A model generated the notes under the pieces. That model searched no databases. It saw nothing but the letters and a program-made list of their open reading frames with translations, and was not told where the DNA came from. Below are positions 1 through 8,726 of a stretch of DNA of 64,000 nt, in pieces. The number at the start of each line of letters is the position of its first letter. Within the stretch, counting starts at the first letter, position 1. This DNA comes from an uncultured Campylobacter sp. (lineage in GTDB: Bacteria > Campylobacterota > Campylobacteria > Campylobacterales > Campylobacteraceae). The stretch is taken from positions 24,913 through 88,912 of the forward strand of contig NZ_CALHVM010000024.1 of the NCBI RefSeq assembly GCF_938039205.1, given 5' to 3'. Position numbers and translations under genes: made by a program.

Positions 1-334
1 GCACTTTAAAGAGCTTAGTTTTGAAATCGAGAAATTTATAAGAGCTCGCGGATTCGTTCCGTTAACTGGATTTTGCGGTCACGGCATCGGTAGACGCCCG
101 CACGAAGATCCGCAAATTTTAAATTATTTAGAAGGCGGGAGCCCAAAATCCGGACCAAAAATCAAAAACGGAATGGTATTTTGCGTGGAGCCGATGATCT
201 GCCAAAAAGACGGTACTCCGGTGATCGGTCCTGACAAATGGAAAGTAACCAGTAAAGACGGACTAAGAACCAGCCACTACGAGCACTGCATGGCAGTCGT
301 GAACGGACGTGCGGAGATTTTAAGCCTAGCGTAA
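1..334 (+). CDS. map: Methionine aminopeptidase, C-terminal part (5' end outside window)
   Basis: The open frame enters from the left edge (first full codon at position 2) and stops with TAA at 332-334. It removes the initiator Met from nascent proteins. The fragment carries the C-terminal half of the type I pita-bread fold: GFCGHGIGRRPHEDP holds the metal-ligand His, MVFCVEPM the Glu ligand, and SHYEHCMAV the last Glu/His region. It sits just upstream of infA, as in other Campylobacter ribosomal operons, where secY-map-infA is the usual order. The N-terminal half cannot be judged here. Confidence 0.95.
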   Translation, partial: HFKELSFEIEKFIRARGFVPLTGFCGHGIGRRPHEDPQILNYLEGGSPKSGPKIKNGMVFCVEPMICQKDGTPVIGPDKWKVTSKDGLRTSHYEHCMAVVNGRAEILSLA

Positions 335-459
335 AATTTTAAAATTTACAAGTTGTTTGTGCGACTTGTAAATTTTAAAATTTTAATTTGTGGTGAGTTA
401 AAATTTTAATTTCAAACTTCCGTCAAACGGCGAAAGTAAATTTAACAAAAAGGAGTTAA

Positions 460-678
460 GTGGCTAAAGACGACGTCATAGAGATTGACGGAAACGTCAT
501 CGAGGCGCTGCCAAACGCGACGTTTAAGGTCGAGCTCGACAACAAACATGTGATTTTGTGTCATATTGCGGGCAAGATGAGGATGCATTATATTAAGATA
601 ATGCCGGGGGACCGCGTAAAGGTGGAACTAACGCCTTACAGTCTAGATAAGGGTAGGATAATTTACCGCCATAAGTAA
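460..678 (+). CDS. infA: Translation initiation factor IF-1
   Basis: A 72-residue S1/OB-fold protein that binds the 30S A site and helps IF-2 and IF-3 during initiation. The sequence is a full-length match to the family (VIEALPNATFKVEL, GKMRMHYIKI, GDRVKVEL). The start is GTG, placed by the AAAAAGGAG ribosome site at 447-455 and by the family N-terminus MAKDDVIEI. It lies 125 bases after map and 156 bases before rpmJ, inside the ribosomal protein operon. Confidence 0.97.
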   Translation: MAKDDVIEIDGNVIEALPNATFKVELDNKHVILCHIAGKMRMHYIKIMPGDRVKVELTPYSLDKGRIIYRHK

Positions 679-834
679 ATTAAAAGCTAAATTTGGCTAT
701 ACTCAACCCTTTGCGACAAATTGCTGTATGAAGAATTGTTTTCAAAGCCCACCACTTGTTTTGAAAATAGTTGGTTTAAAATTTCGTTAAACCTGATGCA
801 GCCTAAAAGTGGAATAAATTTTTAGGAGACTAGA

Positions 835-948
835 ATGAAAGTTCGTCCTTCTGTAAAGAAGATGTGTGACAAATGCAAAATTGTCAAGCGCCAAGGCGTA
901 GTTCGCATAATCTGCGAAAATCCAAAACATAAACAAAGACAAGGATAA
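835..948 (+). CDS. rpmJ: 50S ribosomal protein L36
   Basis: A 37-residue zinc-ribbon ribosomal protein beginning MKVRPSVKKMCDKCKIV and ending NPKHKQRQG. It has the C-x2-C pair (CDKC), a third Cys in the IICENPKH segment, and the final His, the usual C+ form of L36. TTTAGGAG lies just upstream and rpsM starts three bases after the stop, so the two are probably translated together. Confidence 0.95.
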   Translation: MKVRPSVKKMCDKCKIVKRQGVVRIICENPKHKQRQG

Positions 949-951
949 AGC

Positions 952-1320
952 ATGGCACGTATCGCAGGTGTAGATTTACCAAAGAAAAAGAGAATCGAAT
1001 ACGGTTTGACCTATATTTACGGTATCGGTCTTCACAAATCTCGTCAAATTTTGGATGCTACCAAAATTTCTTACGATAAAAGAGTAAACGATCTAACCGA
1101 AGACGAAGCTGCGGCTATCCGCAAAGAGATCCAAGAGAACCACGTAGTGGAAGGCGACCTTAGAAAAAGCGTCGCTATGGATATCAAGGCTCTTATGGAC
1201 TTAGGAAGCTACCGCGGTCTAAGACACAGAAAAGGTCTTCCGGTGCGCGGTCAAAAGACTAAAACAAACGCTAGAACTAGAAAAGGCAAGCGCAAAACAG
1301 TCGGCGCTGCGACTAAATAA
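952..1320 (+). CDS. rpsM: 30S ribosomal protein S13
   Basis: This 122-residue protein is the normal length for S13, which sits in the head of the 30S subunit, contacts 23S rRNA and the P-site tRNA, and binds S19. The N-terminus MARIAGVDLPKKKRIEYGLTYIYGIG, the central YRGLRHRKGLPVRGQ and the basic C-terminal tail (TKTNARTRKGKRKTV) are diagnostic. It follows rpmJ by 3 bases and precedes rpsK by 9. Confidence 0.98.
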   Translation: MARIAGVDLPKKKRIEYGLTYIYGIGLHKSRQILDATKISYDKRVNDLTEDEAAAIRKEIQENHVVEGDLRKSVAMDIKALMDLGSYRGLRHRKGLPVRGQKTKTNARTRKGKRKTVGAATK

Positions 1321-1329
1321 GGATAAGCG

Positions 1330-1722
1330 ATGGCAAAAAGAAAAGTAGTTAAAAAGAAAATTGTAAGAAAAAGTATCGCTAAAGGTATCGTTTATATAAG
1401 CGCGACTTTTAACAATACGATGGTAACGGTTACCGATGAGATGGGAAATGCTATCGCTTGGAGCAGTGCTGGCGGACTAGGCTTTAAAGGAAGTAAAAAA
1501 TCAACTCCTTATGCAGCCCAACAAGCAGTCGAAGACGCTCTAACTAAAGCAAAAGAGCACGGTATAAAAGAAGTAGGCATCAAAGTACAAGGTCCTGGCA
1601 GCGGCAGAGAGACCGCAGTCAAGAGCGTAGGCGCGGTAGAGGGCATAAAAGTAACGTTTTTAAAAGATATAACTCCGCTTCCGCATAATGGTTGCAGACC
1701 GCCAAAACGCCGCCGCGTATAA
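1330..1722 (+). CDS. rpsK: 30S ribosomal protein S11
   Basis: A 130-residue protein of the 30S platform that contacts the Shine-Dalgarno helix region. NNTMVTVTDEMGNAIAWSSAG and the C-terminal PLPHNGCRPPKRRRV are signatures of the family. It has a basic N-terminus rich in Lys, as in other epsilonproteobacteria. The start codon follows GGATAAGCG, 9 bases after rpsM. Confidence 0.98.
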   Translation: MAKRKVVKKKIVRKSIAKGIVYISATFNNTMVTVTDEMGNAIAWSSAGGLGFKGSKKSTPYAAQQAVEDALTKAKEHGIKEVGIKVQGPGSGRETAVKSVGAVEGIKVTFLKDITPLPHNGCRPPKRRRV

Positions 1723-1744
1723 TTAGAAATTTAGGAGAATTATT

Positions 1745-2371
1745 ATGGCTAGATATAGAGGACCCGTTGAAAAATTAGAAAGAAGACTCGGCGTTAGTTT
1801 GGCGCTAAAGGGCGAGCGTCGCTTGGCAGGTAAGAGCGCGCTTGACAAAAGACCTTACGCTCCGGGACAACACGGACAAAGAAGAAGCAAGATAAGCGAA
1901 TACGGCTTGCAGCTTCGCGAAAAACAAAAAGCTAAATTTATGTACGGCATTAGCGAGAAGCAATTCCGCCGCCTATTCCAAGAGGCCGCTCGCCGCGAAG
2001 GAAATACCGGTGCGCTTTTGGTGCAGCTTTTAGAGCAAAGACTAGATAACGTAGTTTACAGAATGGGCTTTGCAACTACTCGTCGCTTCGCTCGCCAACT
2101 AGTTACTCACGGACATATTTTAGTAAACGGTAAGAGAGTAGATATTCCTTCTTATAGAGTCCAAGCGGGCGCTAAAGTAGAGGTTATCGAAAAATCTAAA
2201 AACAATCCGCAAATCGTTCGCGCGATCGATCTTACGGCGCAAACTGGCATCGTAGCTTGGGTCGACGTCGAAAAAGATAAAAAATTCGGAATTTTCACAA
2301 GAACTCCGGAAAGGGAAGAAGTCGTCATTCCTGTCGAGGAAAGATTCATAGTAGAGCTTTATTCGAAATAA
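1745..2371 (+). CDS. rpsD: 30S ribosomal protein S4
   Basis: At 208 residues this is the standard size of S4, a primary 16S rRNA binder and assembly nucleator; in E. coli it also represses its own operon. The N-terminal RNA-binding part (MARYRGPVEKLERRLGVSL) is followed by the S4 domain near residues 97-160 (RLDNVVYRMGFATTRRFARQLV, HGHILVNGKRVDIPSYRV). The start is preceded by TTAGGAGAA. The four Cys zinc-site version of S4 is absent, so this is the C- form. Confidence 0.98.
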   Translation: MARYRGPVEKLERRLGVSLALKGERRLAGKSALDKRPYAPGQHGQRRSKISEYGLQLREKQKAKFMYGISEKQFRRLFQEAARREGNTGALLVQLLEQRLDNVVYRMGFATTRRFARQLVTHGHILVNGKRVDIPSYRVQAGAKVEVIEKSKNNPQIVRAIDLTAQTGIVAWVDVEKDKKFGIFTRTPEREEVVIPVEERFIVELYSK

Positions 2372-2385
2372 TAAGGGGTATAACG

Positions 2386-3399
2386 ATGAGAAAAATTACC
2401 ACATCAGCTTATATGCCTACCGAAATTTCAGTAGAGAGTATAAGCGAGAATGTCGCCAGAATAACCGCGTATCCGTTTGAGACGGGCTATGCGGTCACTT
2501 TGGCTCATCCGCTAAGACGACTTTTATATAGCAGTACCGTTGGATTTGCAGCTACGGGCGTCAAGATAGAGGGCGTATCTCACGAATTTGATTCGATGAG
2601 AGGCATGCTCGAGGACGTAGCGCAGTTTATTATAAATTTAAAAAACATCCGCTTTAAGCTAAAAAACGAGTCTGAGCGCGAGGTGGTCGAGTATTCGTTT
2701 AAAGGTCCAAAAGAGATAAAAGCCAGCGATCTAAAAAGCGATGTCGTAGATGTCGTAAATCCAGAAGCTTATCTTGCAACCATAAACGAGGACGCGGAGC
2801 TTAAATTTTCCGTAATCATCCAAAAAGGTATCGGATACGTCCCGAGTGAAGAGATAAGAGACAATACCGAAGAGGGTTATATAGCTCTTGATGCATTCTT
2901 TACGCCTGTTAAAAAAGCAGTTTACGAGCTAGAAAATGTCCTAGTAGAGGATAACCCCGACTATGAGAAGATTATTTTCACGGTCACGACGGATGGACAA
3001 GTGGGTGCGATCGAGGCGTTTAAACACGCGATTGAGGCGATGTATCAGCAGATGTCGGTGTTTAAAGGTGTTTTAAATATCGATGTTTCTGCAGGCTTAA
3101 ACGCTCAAACTTCAGGCAGCGAGCATGCGAAGTTGTTACAAAGCGTAGAAGAGTTAAATTTGAGCGCTAGAAGCTTCAACTGCCTTGATAAAGCTGAGAT
3201 TAGATTTATCGGCGAGCTTGCTTTGATGGATGAAAACGAGCTAAAAGAGCTTAAAAATTTAGGCAAAAAATCTCTCGACGAGATCAAAGCCGTTATGCAA
3301 GAGATCGGATATCCGGTCGGCGGCGACCTAGGCGGCGGCAAAGAGCAACTCAAGAAAAAAATCGCCGACCTAAAATCACAAATGAGTGCAAAAGAGTAA
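2386..3399 (+). CDS. rpoA: DNA-directed RNA polymerase alpha subunit
   Basis: A 337-residue subunit that starts RNA polymerase assembly and contacts activators and UP elements. The N-terminal dimerisation domain covers about residues 1-230 (GYAVTLAHPLRRLLYSS is the characteristic loop). A linker leads to the C-terminal helix-hairpin-helix domain at about 250-320 (ARSFNCLDKAEIRFIGEL, LKNLGKKSLDEIKAVM). It sits between rpsD and rplQ with gaps of only 14 and 11 bases, the standard alpha-operon position. Confidence 0.98.
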   Translation: MRKITTSAYMPTEISVESISENVARITAYPFETGYAVTLAHPLRRLLYSSTVGFAATGVKIEGVSHEFDSMRGMLEDVAQFIINLKNIRFKLKNESEREVVEYSFKGPKEIKASDLKSDVVDVVNPEAYLATINEDAELKFSVIIQKGIGYVPSEEIRDNTEEGYIALDAFFTPVKKAVYELENVLVEDNPDYEKIIFTVTTDGQVGAIEAFKHAIEAMYQQMSVFKGVLNIDVSAGLNAQTSGSEHAKLLQSVEELNLSARSFNCLDKAEIRFIGELALMDENELKELKNLGKKSLDEIKAVMQEIGYPVGGDLGGGKEQLKKKIADLKSQMSAKE

Positions 3400-3410
3400 A
3401 AGGAAGATAA

Positions 3411-3767
3411 ATGAGACACGGTCACGGATACAGAAAACTAGGTAGGACGTCGGCTCACCGCTCGGCTCTACTTAAAAATTTAGCTATCGCTATCATCAAA
3501 AGCGAAAAGATAGAGACGACCTTGCCTAAGGCAAAAGAGTTGAGAAGCTATATCGAAAAGCTAATCACTAGAGCTAGAAAAGGCGACAGCAACGCTCACA
3601 GAGCAGTTTTTGCCAGCTTGCAAGATAAAGAAACTACGAATAAACTAGTAACTGAGCTTGCTCCAAAATTCGTAGGCAAAAACGGCGGATATACGCGCAT
3701 CGTTAAGACTCGCGTTCGCCGAGGCGATGCTGCTGAGATGGCTTATATCGAGCTAATCAAAGAATAA
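3411..3767 (+). CDS. rplQ: 50S ribosomal protein L17
   Basis: A 118-residue L17, located near the exit tunnel of the large subunit. MRHGHGYRKLGRTSAHRSALLKNLA and TRIVKTRVRRGDAAEMAYIEL are family hallmarks. It is the last gene of the operon: a strong hairpin with a T tract follows directly, and about 470 bases without genes come next. Start at ATG after AAGGAAGATAA. Confidence 0.98.
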   Translation: MRHGHGYRKLGRTSAHRSALLKNLAIAIIKSEKIETTLPKAKELRSYIEKLITRARKGDSNAHRAVFASLQDKETTNKLVTELAPKFVGKNGGYTRIVKTRVRRGDAAEMAYIELIKE

Positions 3768-3772
3768 TTTTT

Positions 3773-3800
3773 AGAGAGCTTCGGCTCTCTTTTTCTTTTT
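3773..3800 (+). terminator. Rho-independent terminator of the ribosomal operon
   Basis: A 7-bp perfect stem AGAGAGC/GCTCTCT with a TTCG tetraloop (3780-3783) is followed by a T-rich tract. It lies 5 bases after the rplQ stop. Confidence 0.93.
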
Positions 3801-4235
3801 CAATTTACATATTTTAGTTACCTTAAAGCCCCTTTAGTCTTTCATATCAGTTAAATTTATTTACTAGCCTATTTTATTGTTTGTAATTCTGTATATATAC
3901 GGAAAATACTAAAATTTATAGCTAGTTTTATTTTGACTTCTGCCACAATCCTAAGTACAAATTTACTTTTTGGAATTAGCTTGTACTAGATGCTTAATAT
4001 ACTAAATTTATATAATATCTAAAAGCGGTTTTTTGATTATGCAACAGCCGTTTGTATAGTTGTCTTGAGGTTTATTTTGTAGACTTGAGTCTTGCCGCTA
4101 TTTTGTTTTTATGTCTATGGCCATCTTTTAAATTTGACTCACTTATACATAGAATCGCTTAAAGCTCCAAATTTATCCAAGTCAAAAATAGCCGCCAAAA
4201 CGTCAAACTCATAGCGTATTTAAAATTTTATCTGC
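3801..4235. other. Intergenic stretch, no gene seen
   Basis: About 435 AT-rich bases between the ribosomal terminator and the nfu promoter. I see no ORF with a ribosome site and no RNA fold that I recognise. It is visibly richer in AT than most gaps in this window and could be decayed DNA, but nothing in it can be identified. Confidence 0.5.
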
Positions 4236-4241
4236 TATAAT
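4236..4241 (+). promoter_or_regulatory. -10 box of the nfu-murE unit
   Basis: TATAAT preceded by GC, 27 bases ahead of the nfu ATG. No convincing -35 box is seen, which is usual for sigma-70 promoters of Campylobacter. Confidence 0.6.
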
Positions 4242-4267
4242 ATCTCAAAAATTGAAAAAGGTTAAAA

Positions 4268-4537
4268 ATGATCCCATTTACCGATGAAGAGCTTCTAAAG
4301 CCCGTAAAAGCCAGCCTGCAAAAGGTTTTGCCTATGCTTGAAAACGACGGCGGAGGCATGGAGCTGCTAGGCATCAAAAACGGCAAAATTTACGTTCGCC
4401 TTACCGGCCACTGCCATGGCTGTGCGGCTAGCTCGACTACGCTAAAATACGGTATCGAGCGCCAGCTCCGTATGGATATCCACCCTGAGCTAGAGGTCGT
4501 AAACATCCCTATCAGCGAGGAAGTTAAATTTGATTGA
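4268..4537 (+). CDS. NifU-like (Nfu) iron-sulfur carrier
   Basis: An 89-residue single-domain protein made only of the NifU C-terminal domain, which carries Fe-S clusters to target proteins. The cluster motif C-x2-C is present in GHCHGCAASSTTLKYGIE, and LENDGGGMELLGI is the usual N-terminal part of the domain. It heads a tight unit with the next gene (8-base overlap) and murE; I recall the same three-gene order in C. jejuni. Confidence 0.92.
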   Translation: MIPFTDEELLKPVKASLQKVLPMLENDGGGMELLGIKNGKIYVRLTGHCHGCAASSTTLKYGIERQLRMDIHPELEVVNIPISEEVKFD

Positions 4538-5075
4538 TTACAAAAAGGCGGGCCTAAAAGCGTTTAACAAGGGCGAATTTGACGCCGCAGCGAGCTATTT
4601 TTCACTTGCCTACGACAAAAAACCGGACAAAAAGCTACTTTTCCTCATTATGCTTTGCTCGCTTGCTAAGACTCGCCGCGACGAGGCGATGACGCTTTTT
4701 GAGATATTTAAGCTAAAAGATAAGCTTGGTATGAGCCCGGACGAGCTGGAGGAAATTTTAGGCGCGCTTGAGGCAAAATTTGGCGACGACGAGAGCCTTG
4801 AGGAGCAAAACGCCATCAGCTACGCCGATTTTATGGATGCGGTTAGGCGCGGCGGGTTCAAAAGCGTCTTTGAGGACATCATGTTTTCCACGCGCGTGAT
4901 GATCGATAACCGCGACGATTTCCTCGAGTTTTTGCAAAATCTTATCAAAAACGACTTCATCGAAATGGGGCTAAACTACATCGAGACCGCGGCTGTGATG
5001 TTTGCCGGTGACGAACGGCTAAGCGCGCTGGCTCGCGAAATCAACGAAAAGGCCGAAAGTGAAAATTTACGTTAA
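4530..5075 (+). CDS. Conserved cytosolic protein of unknown function between nfu and murE
   Basis: A 181-residue protein with no signal peptide or membrane span. The first 50 residues (KAFNKGEFDAAASYFSLAYDKKPDKKLLFLIMLCSLAKTR in part) look like one TPR-type helical repeat, and the rest is helical and acidic. The start codon is taken as TTG at 4530, overlapping nfu by 8 bases with GAGGAAG upstream; no ATG exists early in the frame. It overlaps murE by 17 bases. Position suggests a housekeeping role, but none can be assigned. Confidence 0.8.
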   Translation: MIDYKKAGLKAFNKGEFDAAASYFSLAYDKKPDKKLLFLIMLCSLAKTRRDEAMTLFEIFKLKDKLGMSPDELEEILGALEAKFGDDESLEEQNAISYADFMDAVRRGGFKSVFEDIMFSTRVMIDNRDDFLEFLQNLIKNDFIEMGLNYIETAAVMFAGDERLSALAREINEKAESENLR

Positions 5076-6351
5076 AGAGGGCTTTGTCACCGACAACTCG
5101 AACGAATGCGAGGCGGGTTGCTATTTCGTTAAAACGTCGACGAACGCTAAATTTGAAGCCGCCGCCGAAGCAAAGGGCGCAAAAATCATAAATTTGGCCG
5201 AGTGCAAGCGACTGCTAGGTATCGACGAGAACATCAAAATCATCGGCATCACTGGAACGAACGGCAAGACCACGACCGCGGCGGTTATCTGCGCTACGCT
5301 GTTAAATTTAGGCTACGGATGCGGCCTGTGCGGTACTCGCGGCGCTTTTATAAACAATGAACGCATCGACGACAAGGCGCTAACGACGAGCGAAATTTTA
5401 CGCACGCTTAGCTACCTAAAAGCCGCTAGCGAGCGCGGCTGCGAGTACTTCGTGATGGAGGCTAGCTCGCACGCCATCGCTCAAAAACGCATCGAGAGCT
5501 TGGATTTCGCGATGAAAATTTTTACGAATTTAACCCAAGACCACCTCGATTACCACGGCACGTTTGAAGAGTACGCGCGCGTAAAGAGCGAGTTTTTCGC
5601 AGACGACGCGCCAAAGCTCATAAACATAGACGACCGCGGCGGGATCAAATTTAACCCAGCAAACGCCCTAACTTACGCGCTTCATGCGGACGCGGACTTT
5701 GCGCCTGGCGAGTATTCGCTAGAAGGTGGCATACGCGCGACGCTAAAGACTCCGCGCGGGCAAATGGCGCTAAGCTCAAATTTGCACGGCGAATTTAACC
5801 TCTACAACCTCATAGCAGCCGTCTCTTGCGTCGCGACGCTGACGGATAGGCCACTAGATGAGATCGCGCGCGCCGCGGCAGAATTTGACGGCGTCGAGGG
5901 GCGCATGGAGGTCGTTAGTCGCGAGCCGCTCGTGATCGTAGACTTCGCGCATACGCCTGACGGTATCGAAAAGGTGCTAAACGCGCTGCGTCATCGTAAA
6001 ATCGTCGCGGTTTTTGGCGCCGGAGGTGACAGGGATCGCACCAAACGCCCTAAAATGGGCGCAATAGCGCAAAAATACGCGCACAGGCTCGTCGTCACCA
6101 GCGATAATCCCCGAAGCGAAGAGCCGGAAAGCATCATCGCCGAGATCTGTGGCGGCCTAGAGATGAACGAGCGCGTAAAATGCATCGCAAACCGCAAAGA
6201 TGCGATAAAATACGCGCTTGAAAGCCTCGCACGGGATGAAATTTTGGTGATTTTAGGTAAGGGCGACGAAACCTATCAAGAGATCAAGGGCGTAAAATAT
6301 CCGTTTAGCGATAAGCAAGTCGTACGCGAACTTTTGGACGGTCGCGCCTAA
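5059..6351 (+). CDS. murE: UDP-MurNAc-L-Ala-D-Glu:meso-diaminopimelate ligase
   Basis: This cytosolic Mur ligase adds meso-diaminopimelate to the peptidoglycan precursor, using ATP. It has 430 residues. The P-loop GTNGKTT is at about residues 66-72, EASSHAI near 136-142, NLTQDHLDYHGT follows, and DNPR near 349 is the signature linked to selection of diaminopimelate rather than lysine. The start is GTG at 5059, inside the end of the upstream gene, indicating translational coupling. The N-terminal domain is shorter than in E. coli MurE, as in other Campylobacter. Confidence 0.96.
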   Translation: MKIYVKEGFVTDNSNECEAGCYFVKTSTNAKFEAAAEAKGAKIINLAECKRLLGIDENIKIIGITGTNGKTTTAAVICATLLNLGYGCGLCGTRGAFINNERIDDKALTTSEILRTLSYLKAASERGCEYFVMEASSHAIAQKRIESLDFAMKIFTNLTQDHLDYHGTFEEYARVKSEFFADDAPKLINIDDRGGIKFNPANALTYALHADADFAPGEYSLEGGIRATLKTPRGQMALSSNLHGEFNLYNLIAAVSCVATLTDRPLDEIARAAAEFDGVEGRMEVVSREPLVIVDFAHTPDGIEKVLNALRHRKIVAVFGAGGDRDRTKRPKMGAIAQKYAHRLVVTSDNPRSEEPESIIAEICGGLEMNERVKCIANRKDAIKYALESLARDEILVILGKGDETYQEIKGVKYPFSDKQVVRELLDGRA

Positions 6352-6591
6352 ATTTACGGACAAAACGGCGACGAAATAAGGGTAAATTCGAGTAAAATTT
6401 ACCTTTGTTTGCGTCTAAATTTCTATTTTTATCACCAAACGGCGTCAAATTTATCGCATTTTTTATCGCTCGCGCAAATGCCTCTAAAATCAAATTTAAT
6501 CACAAATTTAACTCCGAATTTTATCGCGTCAAGCAAGCAAAAACGAATCGCCGCGGCTATATAAAGTTGCTTTTTGCGGCTAAATTTATAG

Positions 6592-6597
6592 TATAAT
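6592..6597 (+). promoter_or_regulatory. -10 box upstream of panD
   Basis: TATAAT located 26 bases before the panD ATG; a weak TTGCTT lies at 6567-6572, 19 bases further upstream. Confidence 0.55.
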
Positions 6598-6623
6598 TTT
6601 CCCAAAAACACAAAGGACTGCCG

Positions 6624-6971
6624 ATGAAAATCGAAATTTTATCAAGCAAAATCCACCGCGCGCGCGTGACGGACGCCAATCTAAACTACGTGGGCTCGGT
6701 CACGATTGGACCCGAGCTAATCGAGGCTGCGGGGCTTTGCGAGTACCAAAAAGTCGAGATACTAAACGTCAATAACGGCGAGCGCTTCGCTACATACGTG
6801 ATTCGCGGCGAGAAAAAGGGCGAGATCTGCCTAAACGGCGCTGCCGCGCGCAAAGTCTGCGTCGGCGACGTCGTCATTATCGTTGCTTACGCGCTTCTTA
6901 GCGCCAAAAAAGCAAGAGATTTCGAACCAAAAATCGTGCAGGTAAACGAGCAAAACGAGATCGTAAAATAA
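6624..6971 (+). CDS. panD: Aspartate 1-decarboxylase (pyruvoyl enzyme)
   Basis: A 115-residue zymogen that makes beta-alanine for pantothenate and coenzyme A. YVGSVTIG near residues 22-29 contains the Gly-Ser self-cleavage site that generates the pyruvoyl group, and the LNGAAAR segment near 69-76 matches the active-site loop. The preceding AAAGGA fixes the ATG. It stands alone, with its own promoter and without panB or panC next to it. In E. coli maturation needs PanZ/PanM; epsilonproteobacterial enzymes are generally thought to self-process. Confidence 0.96.
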   Translation: MKIEILSSKIHRARVTDANLNYVGSVTIGPELIEAAGLCEYQKVEILNVNNGERFATYVIRGEKKGEICLNGAAARKVCVGDVVIIVAYALLSAKKARDFEPKIVQVNEQNEIVK

Positions 6972-7216
6972 TATACGCCCAAATTTGCCGTCTCTGCGGC
7001 GGTAGGTTTAAATTTACGTTTTATGGCGACGAGCTAAATTTGCGGTAAAATTTAGGCTAGTGCGACGCGACGGTCATTTGCAAACGGACGAAAGGCGAAC
7101 GTGCTAAATAGTAGTTTGTTTAAATTTACCGTCGTTTGGCGTTAAATTTGACGCGGTCGGCAAAATTCGGCGAAAATGGGCAAAATTTAGCGCCTGAATT
7201 TAAAAGGATTCGCAAA

Positions 7217-7993
7217 ATGATAGCGATTTATTTTAGCTCCACGGGCAACACGAAGCATTGCGTAAAGAGATTTATAGAGCGTCTGGGCGGCGATATCCCC
7301 GTGGTTTCGATCGAGGATGAGGGCTGCGGCGAGCTACTAAAGCACCACGATGACGTGATCCTCGCCTATCCCGTTTACTTTAGCGACCTGCCGCAGATCG
7401 TGCGCGAGTTTATTTACGAAAATAGCGCGAATTTTCGCGGCAAAAACGTCTTTATCATCGCTACGATGGAGATTTTTAGCGGTGACGGAGCGGGCTGCGC
7501 GGCTAGGATTCTAAGGCGAGCAGGCGCGGAGATAACGGGCGGCGCGCACGTGAAAATGCCTGCGTTTATCCTCGACGTGGCGATTTTTAGCTACTCGGCG
7601 CAGAAAAACGAGCGCCTGATCAAAGAGGCAAACGCCAAGCTAGAGCGTGTCGCGGAGGCATTTGCCGCGGGTAAACCGCCGCAAGAGGGGCTAGGCGTGC
7701 TATGCCGTATCGCGGGGCTTTTGGGGCAGCGGCTATGGATGAAAATTTGGGACAAAACTCCGTTTGCCAGGCGCAAACCGAGCCTGGATACGGCGCGCTG
7801 CAGCGGATGCGGCGAGTGCGCAAAATCCTGTCCGATGCAAAATATAAAAATCACGCACGGCAAGGCGAGATTTGGCGAGCGTTGCACGATTTGCTACAGA
7901 TGCGTGAACAAGTGCAGGCAAAAGGCGATAACGATCCTGGGTAAGGCGGAAAATCTGGAAAAATCGGTCGCGGCGGAGTTTAAAGATATCTGA
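7217..7993 (+). CDS. EFR1-type flavodoxin-ferredoxin fusion protein
   Basis: A 258-residue cytosolic electron carrier. The N-terminus is flavodoxin-like: IYFSSTGNTKHCVKRF has the FMN phosphate loop. The C-terminal 60 residues hold two 4Fe-4S motifs, CSGCGECAKSCP and CTICYRCVNKCRQ. The architecture is that of EFR1-family ferrodoxins. I place the start at ATG 7217 after AAAAGGA; the frame remains open back to TTG 7136, but that extension is AAATTT-rich and has no ribosome site. The redox partner is unknown. Confidence 0.88.
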   Translation: MIAIYFSSTGNTKHCVKRFIERLGGDIPVVSIEDEGCGELLKHHDDVILAYPVYFSDLPQIVREFIYENSANFRGKNVFIIATMEIFSGDGAGCAARILRRAGAEITGGAHVKMPAFILDVAIFSYSAQKNERLIKEANAKLERVAEAFAAGKPPQEGLGVLCRIAGLLGQRLWMKIWDKTPFARRKPSLDTARCSGCGECAKSCPMQNIKITHGKARFGERCTICYRCVNKCRQKAITILGKAENLEKSVAAEFKDI

Positions 7994-8402
7994 CGCGCGT
8001 TCGGGCGGTCTTGATTTATGAGCTTATTTTGTTTCGCTTTGCGCTCGGCTTTAAAATTTGCCGAAATGATCTAAATTTAGCGCCCGCCGCGCCCGCGCTA
8101 CCTTAAATGCTCTTTTAGTTCTGCGATTTGCCGCTTAACTTCGTCTATTATCTATGGCAAATTTCTCAAATTTACAGAAAGCCCGTGCTAATACGCATAC
8201 TGCGATCCAAAATAGATCAAAACGCGCGCAGTTCATTTAAAGCAAAATTTCATCGTCAAATTTGACGGCTTTTCGGGCCTAAATTTACTCACTCGCGCCC
8301 GTATCCGCCGCAAATTTCAAGGCGGGAACGAAACTTGCATTGCAGGCTTTAAATAAAGTAAATTTAGCTTAAATTGGCTAAAATAACGCGAAATTTGAAA
8401 GG
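7994..8402. other. Intergenic stretch, possible gene remnant on minus strand
   Basis: About 410 bases. On the minus strand 8104-8160 reads as a short amphipathic helix ending in TAG (IIDEVKRQIAELKEHLR), with an in-frame stop just upstream and no start. It could be the tail of a lost gene or chance. No promoter or RNA feature is convincing apart from AT-rich DNA before ybaB. Confidence 0.4.
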
Positions 8403-8408
8403 ATGTTT

Positions 8409-8726
8409 ATGTTTGAGGGGATAGATTTTTCAAAAATGGGACAGATGCTCGAGGAGGCGCAAAAAAAGGCGCAGGAGATCGAGCAGGAGAGCCAAAAGCG
8501 CGAATTTAGCGTAAAAAGCGGCGGCGGGCTCATCAGCGTCAGAGCAAACGGCAAGGGCGAGGTGCTTGATATCAGCATCGACGATAGCTTGCTAGAGGAC
8601 AAGGAGAGCTTACAGATCTTGCTCATCAGTGCCGTAAACGACGTACTAAAGATGATCGAGGACGACCGCAAAAACGCTGCGTCAAGGATGCTAGGTGGCT
8701 TTGCTGGCATGGGGCTAGGGCAATGA
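8409..8726 (+). CDS. YbaB/EbfC family nucleoid-associated protein
   Basis: A 105-residue DNA-binding protein, dimeric in the family, forming a tweezer-like fold. FSKMGQMLEEAQKKAQEIEQE is the typical N-terminal helix and VKSGGGLISVRANGKGEVLDISID the central sheet. Two ATGs exist: 8403 sits against the AAAGGA site, while 8409 has proper spacing, so 8409 is preferred. It overlaps the PDZ gene by 4 bases (ATGA). I recall this gene followed by a PDZ gene, ispA and tkt in C. jejuni. Confidence 0.9.
   Translation: MFEGIDFSKMGQMLEEAQKKAQEIEQESQKREFSVKSGGGLISVRANGKGEVLDISIDDSLLEDKESLQILLISAVNDVLKMIEDDRKNAASRMLGGFAGMGLGQ

Noticed and set aside
6405..6596. 63-codon plus-strand frame between murE and panD
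   Set aside because: Composed of AAATTT and AAATTTT words and overlaps the panD promoter; no ribosome site.
8104..8160. Minus-strand helix-like tail DEVKRQIAELKEHLR
   Set aside because: A stop codon lies just upstream in the same frame and no start exists; too short to call a pseudogene.
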